Below are positions 25,811-34,903 of a stretch of DNA of 64,000 nt, piece after piece (the first letter of the stretch is position 1; the number at the start of each line of letters is the position of its first letter). The notes beneath the pieces were generated by a model, which saw only the letters and a list, made by a program, of their open reading frames with translations, searched no databases and was not told the DNA's origin. The position numbers and the translations under genes are program-made. The stretch is from the NCBI GenBank assembly GCA_015069695.1, contig JADCRZ010000005.1, positions 62,001-126,000 on the forward strand, written 5' to 3'. The DNA comes from Williamsia sp. Its GTDB lineage: Bacteria > Bacteroidota > Bacteroidia > Chitinophagales > Chitinophagaceae.

Positions 25811-26422
25811 TTACCTTTTATAGGTTTTCAGCCATACAGCCAACTCCTCGATTTCTTTATTCTGCGACATAACAATGTTATTTGCCATCATTTTAAGCTG
25901 CGTATGGTTACCGTGATGTAAATACGCTGAAGCATTATCTATGGCAGCCTGGTGATGGACAATCATCAGGGTCGCGAAATCGTTGTCGATGTCATCAGTA
26001 ATCAACTGTGCATCGGAAACTTTACCCATTTTCATCATATTTTCTGATTGCTCGGCGCTGAATGAGGCATCGGTATTGTCGACGGTTAATCCTGATATGA
26101 TGGTATTGAATTGTTGAATCTCCGCTTGTTGTTCTGTGATGATCTTTTGGGCGGTTCTTTTCAGGGAGTCATTCTTTCCTGCCTGCAGTTCAAGATTTGC
26201 CATGTTGATGGCCCCTTGGTGATGCATGGTCATCATCTTGGCAAAATCAACCTCCGGGTCGTTCGACTTGGTCATGGCCTCCATTTGACTCATCATTGCG
26301 TGCATAATAGTCATCATTTTGTTGCTGTCGTGGTTGGCAATCTTGATACCATCGTTTTTATTACAGGCTGCAGAGAGAAAAGATGCCGTAACGAAAATGA
26401 AGAGGAGTGTTCTCGTTTGCAT
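25811..26422 (-). CDS. DUF305 lipoprotein with two HH copper motifs
   Basis: A 203-residue protein with lipobox FLSAAC (Cys about 20). It has the ferritin-like DUF305 duplication: MMTMHHQGAINMANLELQAG in the first half and TLMIVHHQAAIDNASAYLHH in the second. DUF305 proteins are common in copper and silver resistance loci and their HH/Met residues probably bind metal. It is transcribed in the same direction as the copper operon but about 200 bases upstream, so it may have its own promoter. Confidence 0.9.
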   Translation of the reverse strand: MQTRTLLFIFVTASFLSAACNKNDGIKIANHDSNKMMTIMHAMMSQMEAMTKSNDPEVDFAKMMTMHHQGAINMANLELQAGKNDSLKRTAQKIITEQQAEIQQFNTIISGLTVDNTDASFSAEQSENMMKMGKVSDAQLITDDIDNDFATLMIVHHQAAIDNASAYLHHGNHTQLKMMANNIVMSQNKEIEELAVWLKTYKR

Positions 26423-27117
26423 GTTGCTTACATTTTTAATTCAGTTGTCTTCATGAACATAAAACTTGTGCCAATCATTCATGTTGATCAAATAGAGGTA
26501 TATTGAAAAGATGAATCATATTTTATTGATGAGTAATTATATTTAAATGGCAGAATGAGAACCAGGAGCAGTGAGATCTATTTGCACAGGTGTGGTATTT
26601 TCTTCCATTTTTTTATGAAAATTCTCAAACTTGCCCAATGTGGCATGGTGAGACCGGAACACCAAACACAAGATATGTTTTGTTGCAACTATACTTACTC
26701 ATGCTGACAAACTATCGAATTCAGAATTTCTCCAGATTTATTCTTCACTTTGCGCCCTTCATTTAAATTTAATTATATGGGCTGCTCCAATTTCCTCAAA
26801 ACTTGAATGAACTTTTCAAAATAAAATAGAGTAGTTTGGCTGATATTTTGAGCGAATAAGATCCACACATGAGATTTATAAATCGTTTTGATGATGTCCG
26901 AATTATTGTAATCAACGTAGGGAATGATTTACCGGTCATTCTAATTTTTGCAAGCTGACCAGTACCTCTGAAATCGGTGAATAAGCAAACGAGTAAAAAA
27001 AGGCAAATGCATAATCTACAACATGTTTTACGAGTTGCTTATGTCGATCAAGTTTCATTTTGCAGAGATGTAAACGCCTGCCTTTTTATAATTATCTTTT
27101 AATAAACATTAAACATC
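26423..27117. other. A+T-rich gene-free stretch
   Basis: About 700 bases between the DUF305 lipoprotein and the small membrane protein. No frame is convincing on either strand and I see no repeat or RNA motif. It separates the copper operon from the next block and presumably holds promoters for both directions. Confidence 0.45.
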
Positions 27118-27276
27118 ATGGGAAATCTATTGTACATCATTGCTGTTATCCTGGTAATTGCATGGATTCTTGGTTATTTCGCATTTCATGTCACTGGTGG
27201 ATTGATTCATGCACTGCTGGTTATAGCAGTAATAGCAGTTATTTTGCAGGTGATTAGAGGAAATAGATCAGTATAG
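27118..27276 (+). CDS. lmo0937-family small membrane protein
   Basis: A 52-residue protein, ATG 27118 to TAG 27276: MGNLLYIIAVILVIAWILG, FAFHVTGGLIHALLVIAV and an IRGNRSV tail. Two short hydrophobic helices around a GG turn and the GGLIH motif match the lmo0937 (DUF5670) family found in many bacteria. Function is unknown, though members are often induced under stress. Confidence 0.85.
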   Translation: MGNLLYIIAVILVIAWILGYFAFHVTGGLIHALLVIAVIAVILQVIRGNRSV

Positions 27277-27330
27277 GTTTATGATTTAATCATATTCGAT
27301 GCGGTTATCTGTTCGTAAGAAGGGAGCGTG

Positions 27331-27465
27331 ATGGTTGCTTGGGGCTATAAAGATGCCTGGCTGGAGGAAAAGGAATTGAAGCAGTCGCTTACAAAACTTG
27401 TCTGCTATCTGGATCCGTATTATGGGATACAGGTGCTGGAAGATGCATTAAGTCAAATAATATAA
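27331..27465 (+). pseudogene. Short 44-residue fragment, possibly a gene remnant
   Basis: ATG 27331 to TAA 27465 encodes a 44-residue peptide (MVAWGYKDAWLEEKELKQSL, ending YGIQVLEDALSQII). Codon use looks protein-like, but the peptide is too short and unplaced to name. It could be a small gene or the tail of a deleted one. Confidence 0.3.
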
Positions 27466-27482
27466 ATTATACAGGTATGGGT

Positions 27483-27632
27483 TCAAGTTTCTGCATATTT
27501 TGCATCTTTTGGAAATCCGTATACGCAATGCCTGCAACCATGTCTGCAGCAATATCCCCGCAACAGGTGATTTAATTCGGTAAATACCCATTTGCCATTC
27601 TCTTTATAGTAATGTAGTCCTTCTATCATCAT
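27483..27632 (-). CDS. DUF5522-family small cysteine protein
   Basis: A 49-residue protein, start ATG 27632 (or 27629). It contains HYYKENGKWVFTELNHLLRG followed by YCCRHGCRHCVYGF, the diagnostic DUF5522 motif. The frame is open upstream to a TGA at 27698-27696 that ends the CWC mini-protein, so the two lie in one reading frame. The cysteines probably bind a metal ion. Role unknown. Confidence 0.8.
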   Translation of the reverse strand: MMIEGLHYYKENGKWVFTELNHLLRGYCCRHGCRHCVYGFPKDAKYAET

Positions 27633-27695
27633 TTCCTTCTGAGCGGGGAACAGTTGGCCGCCGGCGGTTTTGACAACTTGCTGAATTTGCAACAG

Positions 27696-27863
27696 TCATG
27701 AGCTGCACAAACAATCAGAAAAAGTTTTTTCCATGAACCTCCGGGTTTCCTCATCCAAATGTGCAGACATACACTGGCACTTGTCAATGTCGCCACTTTT
27801 ACAGACAAAGCGAGCATTGCACCGGGGACAATATTTTTTTGCCAAAAACAAATTGTGGAACAA
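27696..27863 (-). CDS. Cysteine-rich CWC-family mini-protein ending at an in-frame TGA
   Basis: About 55 residues: FLAKKYCPRCNARFVCKSGD, IDKCQCMSAHLDEETRRF, SDCLCSS and TGA. The CxxC...C...CxC...CLC pattern is that of small CWC proteins, which normally continue CLCxxCLxxL. Here the codon at the expected Cys position is TGA and the next codons read LLQIQQVV in the same frame as the DUF5522 gene. No ATG is in frame, so the start is probably TTG at 27863. Either this is a decayed or truncated gene, or the TGA is read through. Confidence 0.6.
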   Translation of the reverse strand: MFHNLFLAKKYCPRCNARFVCKSGDIDKCQCMSAHLDEETRRFMEKTFSDCLCSS

Positions 27864-27955
27864 AACTTAATATACGGATCTTTATGAGCGTCAAAAGACA
27901 AAAGGGAGATCCGGTAAGAAGTAGGTCCCTTCTGTCTTTTGAGTAGTGGGAACGC

Positions 27956-30310
27956 TTAAGCGCTGCAGGTGACACAGCCTTCCTGCATAGTGCAGCCAGG
28001 TCCTGCCGGCTCTTCATCCGTATCCGGTTGCTGTGCTGTAGTTTGCTGGTGCTGCTTCTCTACCGTGAACTGCACTGCCTGCGCCGCCGCCTTGGTGCGC
28101 AGATAATACATACCCGTTTTTAATCCCTTCTTCCAGGCATAAAAGTGCATCGAGGTCAGTTTGGCGGTAGTAGGACTGTCAACGAACAGGTTCAGCGATT
28201 GCGACTGGCAGATAAAGGCACCCCGGTCGGCCGCCATGTCGATCATGGTGCGCTGTTTGATCTCCCATACTGTTTTGTACAATTCTTTGATGTCGACCGG
28301 TATCTCCGTTATATTCTGCACCGAGCCATTGGCTGCGATGATCTTGTTCTTCATGGTATTGTTCCATAGTCCCAGCTGTACCAGGTCTTTGAGCAGGTGC
28401 TTATTTACGATCACGAACTCCCCGCTCAACACCCTTCTTGTATAAATATTGCTGGTATACGGCTCAAAACACTCGTTGTTGCCCATGATCTGTGAGGTGG
28501 AAGCAGTTGGCATCGGCGCCAGCAGCAACGAATTGCGCACCCCGTACTGCATTACTTCGTTTTTGAGCGTCTGCCAGTCCCAGCGGTCGCTTGGGTCTAC
28601 ACCCCACATATCGAACTGGAATATACCTTCTGACACAGGCGATCCGGCGAACGTTTCATAGGGCCCCTGCTCTTTTGCCAGGTCTTTGCTTGCGGTCATG
28701 GCAGCGAAATAGATGGTTTCAAAGATATTCTTATTGAGCATCCTGGCCAATTCGCTTTCGTATGGCAGCCTGAGCAGGATAAACACATCCGCCAGTCCCT
28801 GCACACCCAGTCCGATAGGCCGGTGCCTGAGGTTCGATCTCCTGGCTTCTTCTACCGGGTAATAATTTTCGTCGATGATGCGGTTCAGGTTTTTGGCCAC
28901 CTGGTAAGCCACTTCATAGAGCTTTTGGTGATCAAAGGTGTTGTTGATCACGAACCGGGGCAAAGCGATGGAGGCCAGGTTGCATACGGCTACTTCTTCG
29001 GGCGAGGTATACTCCAATATTTCTGTACACAGGTTACTGCTCTTGATGGTACCCAGGTTCTGCTGGTTGCTTTTGCCGTTGGCGGCGTCCTTGTACAACA
29101 GGTAAGGCGTGCCGGTCTCGATCTGCGCTTCCAAAACAGCGAACCACAGTTCCTGTGCTTTGATGGTCTTTCTTGCCCTGCCTTCCTGCTCGTAGCGCTC
29201 ATACAGTGCCTCAAAGGCCTGGCCATAGCAGTCTTGCAGGCCGGGCGCTTCGTTGGGACAGAACAAGCTCCAGTCACCATTCTCCTGCACCCGTTTCATG
29301 AACAGGTCAGGTATCCAGAGTGCATAGAACAGGTCGCGGGCCCGCAGCTCTTCCTTGCCGTGGTTCTTGCGCAGGTCGAGGAACGCTTCCACATCTGCAT
29401 GCCAGGGCTCCAGGTAGATGGCAAAAGCGCCTTTGCGCTTGCCCCCGCCCTGGTCAACATAGCGGGCCGTATCGTTGAACACCCGCAGCATGGGGATGAT
29501 ACCGTTGCTGGTACCATTTGTGCCCCCAATGTAACTACCTGTGGCCCGTACCGAATGGATGGCCAGCCCGATGCCGCCGGCGCTCTGAGATATCTTCGCC
29601 GTTTGCTTCAGCGTATCATAGATGCCATCGATGCTGTCATCTTTCATGGTTAGCAGGAAGCAGGACGACATCTGCGGCTTGGGCGTGCCGGCATTGAACA
29701 GGGTGGGGGTGGCATGGGTGAACCAGCGCTCGCTCATCAGGTTGTAGGTCTTGATGACATTCTCAATGTCGTGCTTATGGATGCCGACGGCCACGCGCAT
29801 GTACATATGCTGCGGGCGTTCGGCCACCCGTCCGTCGATGCGCAGCAGGTACGACTTTTCCAGGGTCTTGAAACCAAAGTATTCAAAGCCGTAATCGCGG
29901 TCGTAGATGATAGAGCTGTCCAGCAGTTCAGCATGCTCGTTGATGATGTCCATCACATCATCGGCGATCATGGGCATTTTTTTCCCGGTAGCCGGATTGA
30001 CATATCCATGCAGCTTGCGCATGGTGGCAGAAAAGCGCTTGGTGGTATTTTTGTGCAGGTTGCTCACCGCAATGCGTGAGGCCAGGAGGGCATAGTCGGG
30101 GTGGCGGGTAGTGAGTGAGGCGGCCGTCTCGGCGGCGAGGTTGTCCAATTCGGTGGTAGGCACACCTTCGTAGATACCTTCAATGGTCTTTTTGGCCACC
30201 TCGTATATGTCTACCAGGGGACTTAAGCTGTACGAGAGTTTCTCAATACGGGCAGTGACTTTATCGAAGCGGACGGCTTCTTTGTTGCCGTTTCTTTTAA
30301 TGACGTACAT
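27956..30310 (-). CDS. nrdA: Class Ia ribonucleoside-diphosphate reductase, alpha subunit
   Basis: A 784-residue catalytic subunit that reduces ribonucleotides for DNA synthesis. An N-terminal ATP-cone ([20 protein letters not shown]) is followed by the barrel with [20 protein letters not shown], the effector/substrate loop [20 protein letters not shown], active-site motif [36 protein letters not shown] and the C-terminal thiol pair CVTCSA that delivers reducing power. Length matches aerobic class Ia enzymes. It follows nrdB by 24 bases and shares its cobalamin riboswitch. Confidence 0.96.
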   Translation of the reverse strand: MYVIKRNGNKEAVRFDKVTARIEKLSYSLSPLVDIYEVAKKTIEGIYEGVPTTELDNLAAETAASLTTRHPDYALLASRIAVSNLHKNTTKRFSATMRKLHGYVNPATGKKMPMIADDVMDIINEHAELLDSSIIYDRDYGFEYFGFKTLEKSYLLRIDGRVAERPQHMYMRVAVGIHKHDIENVIKTYNLMSERWFTHATPTLFNAGTPKPQMSSCFLLTMKDDSIDGIYDTLKQTAKISQSAGGIGLAIHSVRATGSYIGGTNGTSNGIIPMLRVFNDTARYVDQGGGKRKGAFAIYLEPWHADVEAFLDLRKNHGKEELRARDLFYALWIPDLFMKRVQENGDWSLFCPNEAPGLQDCYGQAFEALYERYEQEGRARKTIKAQELWFAVLEAQIETGTPYLLYKDAANGKSNQQNLGTIKSSNLCTEILEYTSPEEVAVCNLASIALPRFVINNTFDHQKLYEVAYQVAKNLNRIIDENYYPVEEARRSNLRHRPIGLGVQGLADVFILLRLPYESELARMLNKNIFETIYFAAMTASKDLAKEQGPYETFAGSPVSEGIFQFDMWGVDPSDRWDWQTLKNEVMQYGVRNSLLLAPMPTASTSQIMGNNECFEPYTSNIYTRRVLSGEFVIVNKHLLKDLVQLGLWNNTMKNKIIAANGSVQNITEIPVDIKELYKTVWEIKQRTMIDMAADRGAFICQSQSLNLFVDSPTTAKLTSMHFYAWKKGLKTGMYYLRTKAAAQAVQFTVEKQHQQTTAQQPDTDEEPAGPGCTMQEGCVTCSA

Positions 30311-30334
30311 GATGTTGGTTTTGATGGGTTATGG

Positions 30335-31306
30335 TTAGAAATCTTCTTCCAGTGAAAAGCTCTGCGCTTCCTTGGTGGCCAGCACGCCGGCTTTCTGGTA
30401 ATCGCCGACGCGCTTCTCGAAGAAGTTGGTCTTACCCTGCAGGGAGATCATTTCCATGAAGTCGAAGGGATTGGCAGCCCCGAACATCTTCGGGTAGCCG
30501 AGGGCCACCAGCCAGCGGTCAGCCACAAACTCGATGTATTGCTGCATCAATGCAGCGTTCATGCCGATCAGCTTGACAGGAAGGGCTTCTGTGATGAATT
30601 CCTTTTCGATGGTTACCGCGTTGCCAATGATGTCGTATACCTGCGCTTGCGTAAGCTTTTGCTGCAGCATGCCGTAGAGCAGGCAAGCAAACTCGCAGTG
30701 CAGGCCCTCGTCTCGGCTGATGAGTTCATTGCTGAACGTGAGGCCGGGCATCAGGCCCCTTTTCTTGAGCCAGAAGATGGAGCAGAAACTGCCGCTGAAA
30801 AAGATGCCTTCCACCGCTGCAAAGGCCACCAGCCGCTCGGCGAAGGAGCCGTTGGAGATCCAGCGAAGGGCCCATTCAGCTTTTTTCTTCACAGCCGGTA
30901 CTGTATCAATGGCATGAAAGAGGCGATGCTTTTCTTCCGGGTTTTTGATATACGTGTCAATGAGCAGCGCGTAGGTTTCCGAGTGGATATTTTCCATCAT
31001 GATCTGAAAGCCATAGAAGCATCTTGCTTCGGGCAATTGCACTTCGCTCATAAAGTTGACGGCAAGGTTCTCGTTCACGATGCCGTCGCTGGCGGCAAAG
31101 AAGGCCAGCACATGGGAGATGAAATGCCGTTCGCCGTCGCTGAGCGAGGCCCAGTCTTTGAGATCGCTGCTCAGGTCGATCTCCTCTGCCGTCCAGAAGG
31201 AGGCTTCGTGCTTTTTGTACTGCTCCCATATCTCAGGATAATTGATGGGAAGGATGACAAAACGGTCGTTGTTTTCTTTAAGAAGTGGTTCGTTTTCGTA
31301 CTGCAT
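30335..31306 (-). CDS. nrdB: Class Ia ribonucleoside-diphosphate reductase, beta subunit
   Basis: A 323-residue radical-generating subunit. Start at ATG 31306 ([16 protein letters not shown]); the longer open frame upstream runs back into the riboswitch leader. The metal-site pattern is visible: [18 protein letters not shown], the helix [40 protein letters not shown] with ExxxxExxH-type ligands, [20 protein letters not shown] and [15 protein letters not shown]. The C terminus SFSLEEDF resembles the tail that docks in the alpha subunit. It is the first gene after a B12 riboswitch, 126 bases downstream. Confidence 0.95.
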   Translation of the reverse strand: MQYENEPLLKENNDRFVILPINYPEIWEQYKKHEASFWTAEEIDLSSDLKDWASLSDGERHFISHVLAFFAASDGIVNENLAVNFMSEVQLPEARCFYGFQIMMENIHSETYALLIDTYIKNPEEKHRLFHAIDTVPAVKKKAEWALRWISNGSFAERLVAFAAVEGIFFSGSFCSIFWLKKRGLMPGLTFSNELISRDEGLHCEFACLLYGMLQQKLTQAQVYDIIGNAVTIEKEFITEALPVKLIGMNAALMQQYIEFVADRWLVALGYPKMFGAANPFDFMEMISLQGKTNFFEKRVGDYQKAGVLATKEAQSFSLEEDF

Positions 31307-31432
31307 GGTGATTTGTTTGAATGTGAACACTGCGGTACGACAAAAGACAGGAACACCGGGGCCTGGCCGGGGCGCGGGGTGGGATATCTCTGCCGGTACC
31401 TTGATCGGGAAGGTTCCAAACAAGTGGTTGCA

Positions 31433-31580
31433 TGCGGCAGGTCTCCTGGCTCGTAACCATTGCGCCGGTCCTTCTCATCCCGCCTTGGAGGCAGGGACAA
31501 TGGACATGAAAAAGAGTGGCCCAATGTTGCTGTTACTTACAGTTGCCCGTCAGCCCGTGAATTGCACACGGTTCCCTTTT
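31433..31580 (-). promoter_or_regulatory. Cobalamin (B12) riboswitch upstream of nrdB-nrdA
   Basis: Read on the minus strand, the leader has the conserved parts of the AdoCbl riboswitch in order: GGGAACCGTGTGCAATTCAC (paired stem CCGTG/CACGG), GGGCAACTGTAA, GCCACT, a variable arm with GGGATGAGAAGG, and the exact B12 box AGCCAGGAGACCTGCC at 31451-31436. It points towards nrdB, whose start is 126 bases downstream. In known cases, B12 riboswitches upstream of B12-independent isoenzymes switch them off when cobalamin lets a class II enzyme work. I see no clear intrinsic terminator in the expression platform, so control might be translational. Confidence 0.95.
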
Positions 31581-31582
31581 AA

Positions 31583-31607
31583 GCAGACTGAAAAAAAATC
31601 AGTCTGC
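31583..31607. other. Perfect hairpin adjacent to the riboswitch
   Basis: GCAGACTGA-7 A-TCAGTCTGC forms a perfect 9-bp stem at the 5' border of the riboswitch. It may be an outer stem of the leader or a boundary element; it has no downstream T run that would make it a strong terminator on either strand. Confidence 0.5.
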
Positions 31608-31974
31608 ACCGCAACAAACTATTTGCAAGAACTGAAACGAATGTAGAAGTAGATTTTTTAGGACGGCGGATAAGTTTTGCACAGGATGTGGATTAGTTAT
31701 TTTGTGCAGGCGGATCTTCAAAGGTAATACACTGTTGTCTACTGATTATTTTATTCAAAGCCGGCTAATTTCAATTTAAAAGTGTATGCAAATGCTGGCA
31801 GCAGTTATGGATAGATTTTTCTTTTCAGTTGGATAGTCCTTCGGAGTTCACCCCTAAATTCCTTTGATTGGCCTCAATTTTTACTACTCAATCTACCAAC
31901 TCATTATATTCGTACATGATGATTTTAGGCTTTCTCAACTATACTAAAATTACTATCTTGCTCACCATACCATC
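31608..31974. other. Intergenic region between nrdBA leader and the TonB block
   Basis: About 370 A+T-rich bases separating the minus-strand nrd operon and plus-strand genes. It must hold the promoter of the riboswitch-nrdBA transcript. No gene is supported. Confidence 0.45.
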
Positions 31975-32331
31975 TTGAAAAGCGCAACTGCATATTACCT
32001 TCTGCTGATTTACCTGGCTGCCAGCTGCAAGCCGCTCACCATTTGGGTGTCTGATCTAATGGCACACGCCTTTTTTGAACAGGAGCACCTCACAACAATG
32101 CACCACCAGCAAGGCAAGGACCACGTGCATTACCAGATCGCCAAGACTGCCGGTGAAGACGGTCAGGAAAAAAGTACTCCGCTTGTGAAGATGACCGATG
32201 ATATTTACCTCCCTGTTCAATACCGTTTTCCGCTTTATAATCACGTTGGCGGTATAAACTACAACGGGTTCCATTCAATCAATCTTCCCTTTATCACGCT
32301 ATCTATCCAGCTTCCTCCCCCAAAAGCTTAG
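31975..32331 (+). CDS. Small exported hypothetical protein before the TonB receptor
   Basis: A 118-residue protein probably starting at TTG 31975 (no ATG is in frame before the hydrophobic segment TAYYLLLIYLAASCK). The mature part has HLTTMHHQQGKDHVHYQIAK and KMTDDIYLPVQYRFPLYN and ends IQLPPPKA. The architecture (one hydrophobic segment, His-containing middle, Pro-rich end) resembles the small protein at 18836. A metal-uptake accessory role is possible; function is unknown. It lies about 380 bases before the TonB receptor. Confidence 0.5.
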   Translation: MKSATAYYLLLIYLAASCKPLTIWVSDLMAHAFFEQEHLTTMHHQQGKDHVHYQIAKTAGEDGQEKSTPLVKMTDDIYLPVQYRFPLYNHVGGINYNGFHSINLPFITLSIQLPPPKA

Positions 32332-32709
32332 CACACTTCTTTTTGTTGCATGGAGGCGATTAATTTATTGTAAAAGAGGATGGTTGATACTTTGATTCAT
32401 CCGGTTTCCCTGTTGTTATTCTGTATAGTCGCTTTCGGAACTTCCATGATCCTTGGGCGATACTGTCCTGGTTTACAATTGCAAAATTATAACAGAATCA
32501 TCCGCAGACAATCAGAGCAATAAGCTTGATCAACGATGGTCTTTTCTGCTTTGGAGAGATCGTGCCCAGCGTGGAACATGCCAGAGATATGGCATAAGAT
32601 AGCGCCCAAACAGTATAGCAAAAACTAAGCGCCCTATCACCTGTTCAGCAACAATAGAACTGCCCGGTTCGCATCCAAATCATATTTCTTTTCTACTCAA
32701 CTCAACAGG
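32332..32709. other. Upstream region of the TonB receptor
   Basis: About 380 bases. I searched by eye for a second B12 box and found none, so the receptor operon does not appear to be under a cobalamin riboswitch. A Fur-type box is not obvious. Confidence 0.45.
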
Positions 32710-34884
32710 ATGAGGAATTATCTATTGCTTTCTATAGTCCTGGCCCTGCATTTTACCACCGGCAAGGCCCAGACCAACCAGCCCGATACCATCAGGCAAG
32801 AAGACCTGAAAGAGGTCGTGGTGGCCGGCAGGTATTACCGGAAATACACAACCAACAACGTTTCCAGTGCGCTGCGCGTACAAACGCCGCTGGCGCAGCT
32901 TTCTCAGAATATCCAGATCATCGGTCCGTCGGTGATCCGCGACCAGGCTGCCTTCAATACTACCGATGGCATCACGCGCAACGTGAGCGGTATTGTACGG
33001 CAGGAAGTGTCCAATAACCTGGGACCAAACATCTTTATGCGGGGCGGACAAATCTCCTCTCTTCGCAACGGCATAGACCTCACGCCCTTGTACCGCGGCC
33101 CGGTACCCGAAGATGCGTCCATTATCGAGCGGGTGGAGTTTATCAAGGGCCCATCCATGTTTATGAACAACATCGGCGATCCGGCCGGTACATTCAATGT
33201 AATGACCAAACAACCCACCGGCAGCCGCAGCTATACCTTCAATGCCATGCTGGGCAGCTTTGATTTTTACCGTGCCGCGATTGACCTGGACGGCAGCTTC
33301 GACAAGGAAAACAAGCTGCAATACCGGCTCAACGCCATGGGCATGAAAAGCCGGTCGTTCGTAAAATTCGATTTCAACGACCGCTGGCTGGTGGCGCCCG
33401 CGCTGAAATACCAGCTCAGCAAACATACCTATATTTCTGCCGAATATATCTACCAGCAGTTCCGCTATGCCATGCAAAGCCCGATCATCATGACACCGGG
33501 TGGCTTTGGCTCGCTGCCGAAAGATTTTTCAATTCACGAAAACAGCCTCACGCCCTATCATCCTATCGACCAGAACTTATTTCTGACCTATAACTCGCAG
33601 TTGAGTAAGGACTGGTCGCTCACTGTGCGCGGCTCCTATATCCAGAACGACAGCAAAGGCGCCTACATGTGGGTAACAGGGGTTAACAGCAGCAACCCGA
33701 ACGTCCTGCTGCGCAATCCTAAGTACGACCTTACACGCTACATCGTGTACTCGCAGCAGGCGTTTGTAAATGGCCGTTTCCGCACCGGTGCGGTACAGCA
33801 CAATTTCCTGGGCGGCTTCGACGCCAACCAAAAGCGGTTTTACGGCGATTCATACGTAGAATACAACAAAACCAGCGGCGGTGCGCTGGTCTATTACCCG
33901 CTCGATGTAAACAACCCGGTGTACGGCGCCCAGGTACCCAACTATTCTACGCCTGGCGGCGTGAAGGCCGGCAACACGTACCAGAAAGCGGAGTATGTTT
34001 CCTTCTATGCCCTGGATGAGCTGCTCCTGCTGCGCGACAAGCTGCGGCTGACCTTGGGCGCGCGGGCTACCTCCCTCCAAACAAAAAATGTGGTATCGGG
34101 GGCCACCACCTCATCTTCCGATGTTCCGGTTACGCCGCGCATCGGGCTTAATTATTCCATCAACCCGAACCTGTCGGTCTACGCGCTTTTCGACAATACC
34201 TTTCAGCCGCAAACCGGTGTCAAGGGCATTGCGGTAGTATCGAATGGTGCCACCACCTACAAGGCCGGCGACGCTATTGAGCCGTTGCAGGGACGCATCT
34301 TTGATGTGGGTGTAAAGAAGGACTGGGCCGGCGACAAATGGAATTCGACCATCTCGTTTTACTCGATTGACCGAAAGCACATCGTCCAGAATATTCCTGG
34401 CACCATCTACCGCGAGGAAATAGGAGCCAGCCGCTCCCGTGGACTGGACATTGACATCAAGGGTGAGTTAATAAAGGGCCTGAGCATGATCATCAACTGG
34501 GCCTACAACGATTCCAAGGTTACCCACGACATCAATCCCACCCTGGTAGGGGCCCGGACGCCGATGTATGTAAAAAACATCCAGAACACCTGGCTGAACT
34601 ACAACCTGCCCGCCAGGCTCAAGGGTTTTGGCTTGTCGCTCGGCTACCAGTACATGGGCGGCCGTGGCGAGCGCTATACCACGGCTACCCCGCACAGGAC
34701 GCCGGATTATTTCCGGCTTGATGGGGGTGTGAACTGGCACCATAAGAACATTGGCATCAACCTGCTGGTCAACAACCTCACCGACCGCAAGCTGGTAGCC
34801 ACTCCCTGGTACCGCAACGGCCTGTATTACTGGGTTCCAAATGCGCCCAGGTATGGAAGGCTGGCCATGTCGTATAGTTTGTAA
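32710..34884 (+). CDS. TonB-dependent siderophore/metallophore receptor
   Basis: A 724-residue outer-membrane receptor. Signal peptide LLLSIVLALHFTTGKAQ leads to a TonB-box-like segment EDLKEVVVAGRYYRK, then the plug (NIQIIGPSVIRDQAAFNTTD, VSNNLGPNIFMRGGQ, IERVEFIKGPSMFM) and a 22-strand-type barrel ending RYGRLAMSYSL. The sequence follows the FhuA/FecA-type siderophore receptor pattern, without the carboxypeptidase-like N-terminal domain of SusC proteins. It starts an operon with a binding protein, permease and ATPase. Ligand is open: a ferric siderophore, or a corrinoid given the neighbouring B12 switch. Confidence 0.92.
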   Translation: MRNYLLLSIVLALHFTTGKAQTNQPDTIRQEDLKEVVVAGRYYRKYTTNNVSSALRVQTPLAQLSQNIQIIGPSVIRDQAAFNTTDGITRNVSGIVRQEVSNNLGPNIFMRGGQISSLRNGIDLTPLYRGPVPEDASIIERVEFIKGPSMFMNNIGDPAGTFNVMTKQPTGSRSYTFNAMLGSFDFYRAAIDLDGSFDKENKLQYRLNAMGMKSRSFVKFDFNDRWLVAPALKYQLSKHTYISAEYIYQQFRYAMQSPIIMTPGGFGSLPKDFSIHENSLTPYHPIDQNLFLTYNSQLSKDWSLTVRGSYIQNDSKGAYMWVTGVNSSNPNVLLRNPKYDLTRYIVYSQQAFVNGRFRTGAVQHNFLGGFDANQKRFYGDSYVEYNKTSGGALVYYPLDVNNPVYGAQVPNYSTPGGVKAGNTYQKAEYVSFYALDELLLLRDKLRLTLGARATSLQTKNVVSGATTSSSDVPVTPRIGLNYSINPNLSVYALFDNTFQPQTGVKGIAVVSNGATTYKAGDAIEPLQGRIFDVGVKKDWAGDKWNSTISFYSIDRKHIVQNIPGTIYREEIGASRSRGLDIDIKGELIKGLSMIINWAYNDSKVTHDINPTLVGARTPMYVKNIQNTWLNYNLPARLKGFGLSLGYQYMGGRGERYTTATPHRTPDYFRLDGGVNWHHKNIGINLLVNNLTDRKLVATPWYRNGLYYWVPNAPRYGRLAMSYSL

Positions 34885-34903
34885 ACTGGTCAAACACACG
34901 CTT

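Noticed and set aside
27629-27901. 90-codon minus-strand frame starting MSFDAHKDP
   Set aside because: A different frame of the same DNA gives the CWC and DUF5522 cysteine motifs, which are far more specific.
32332-32709. A second cobalamin riboswitch before the TonB receptor
   Set aside because: No AGCCAGGAGACCTGCC-like B12 box or GCAACTGTAA segment is present on the plus strand here.
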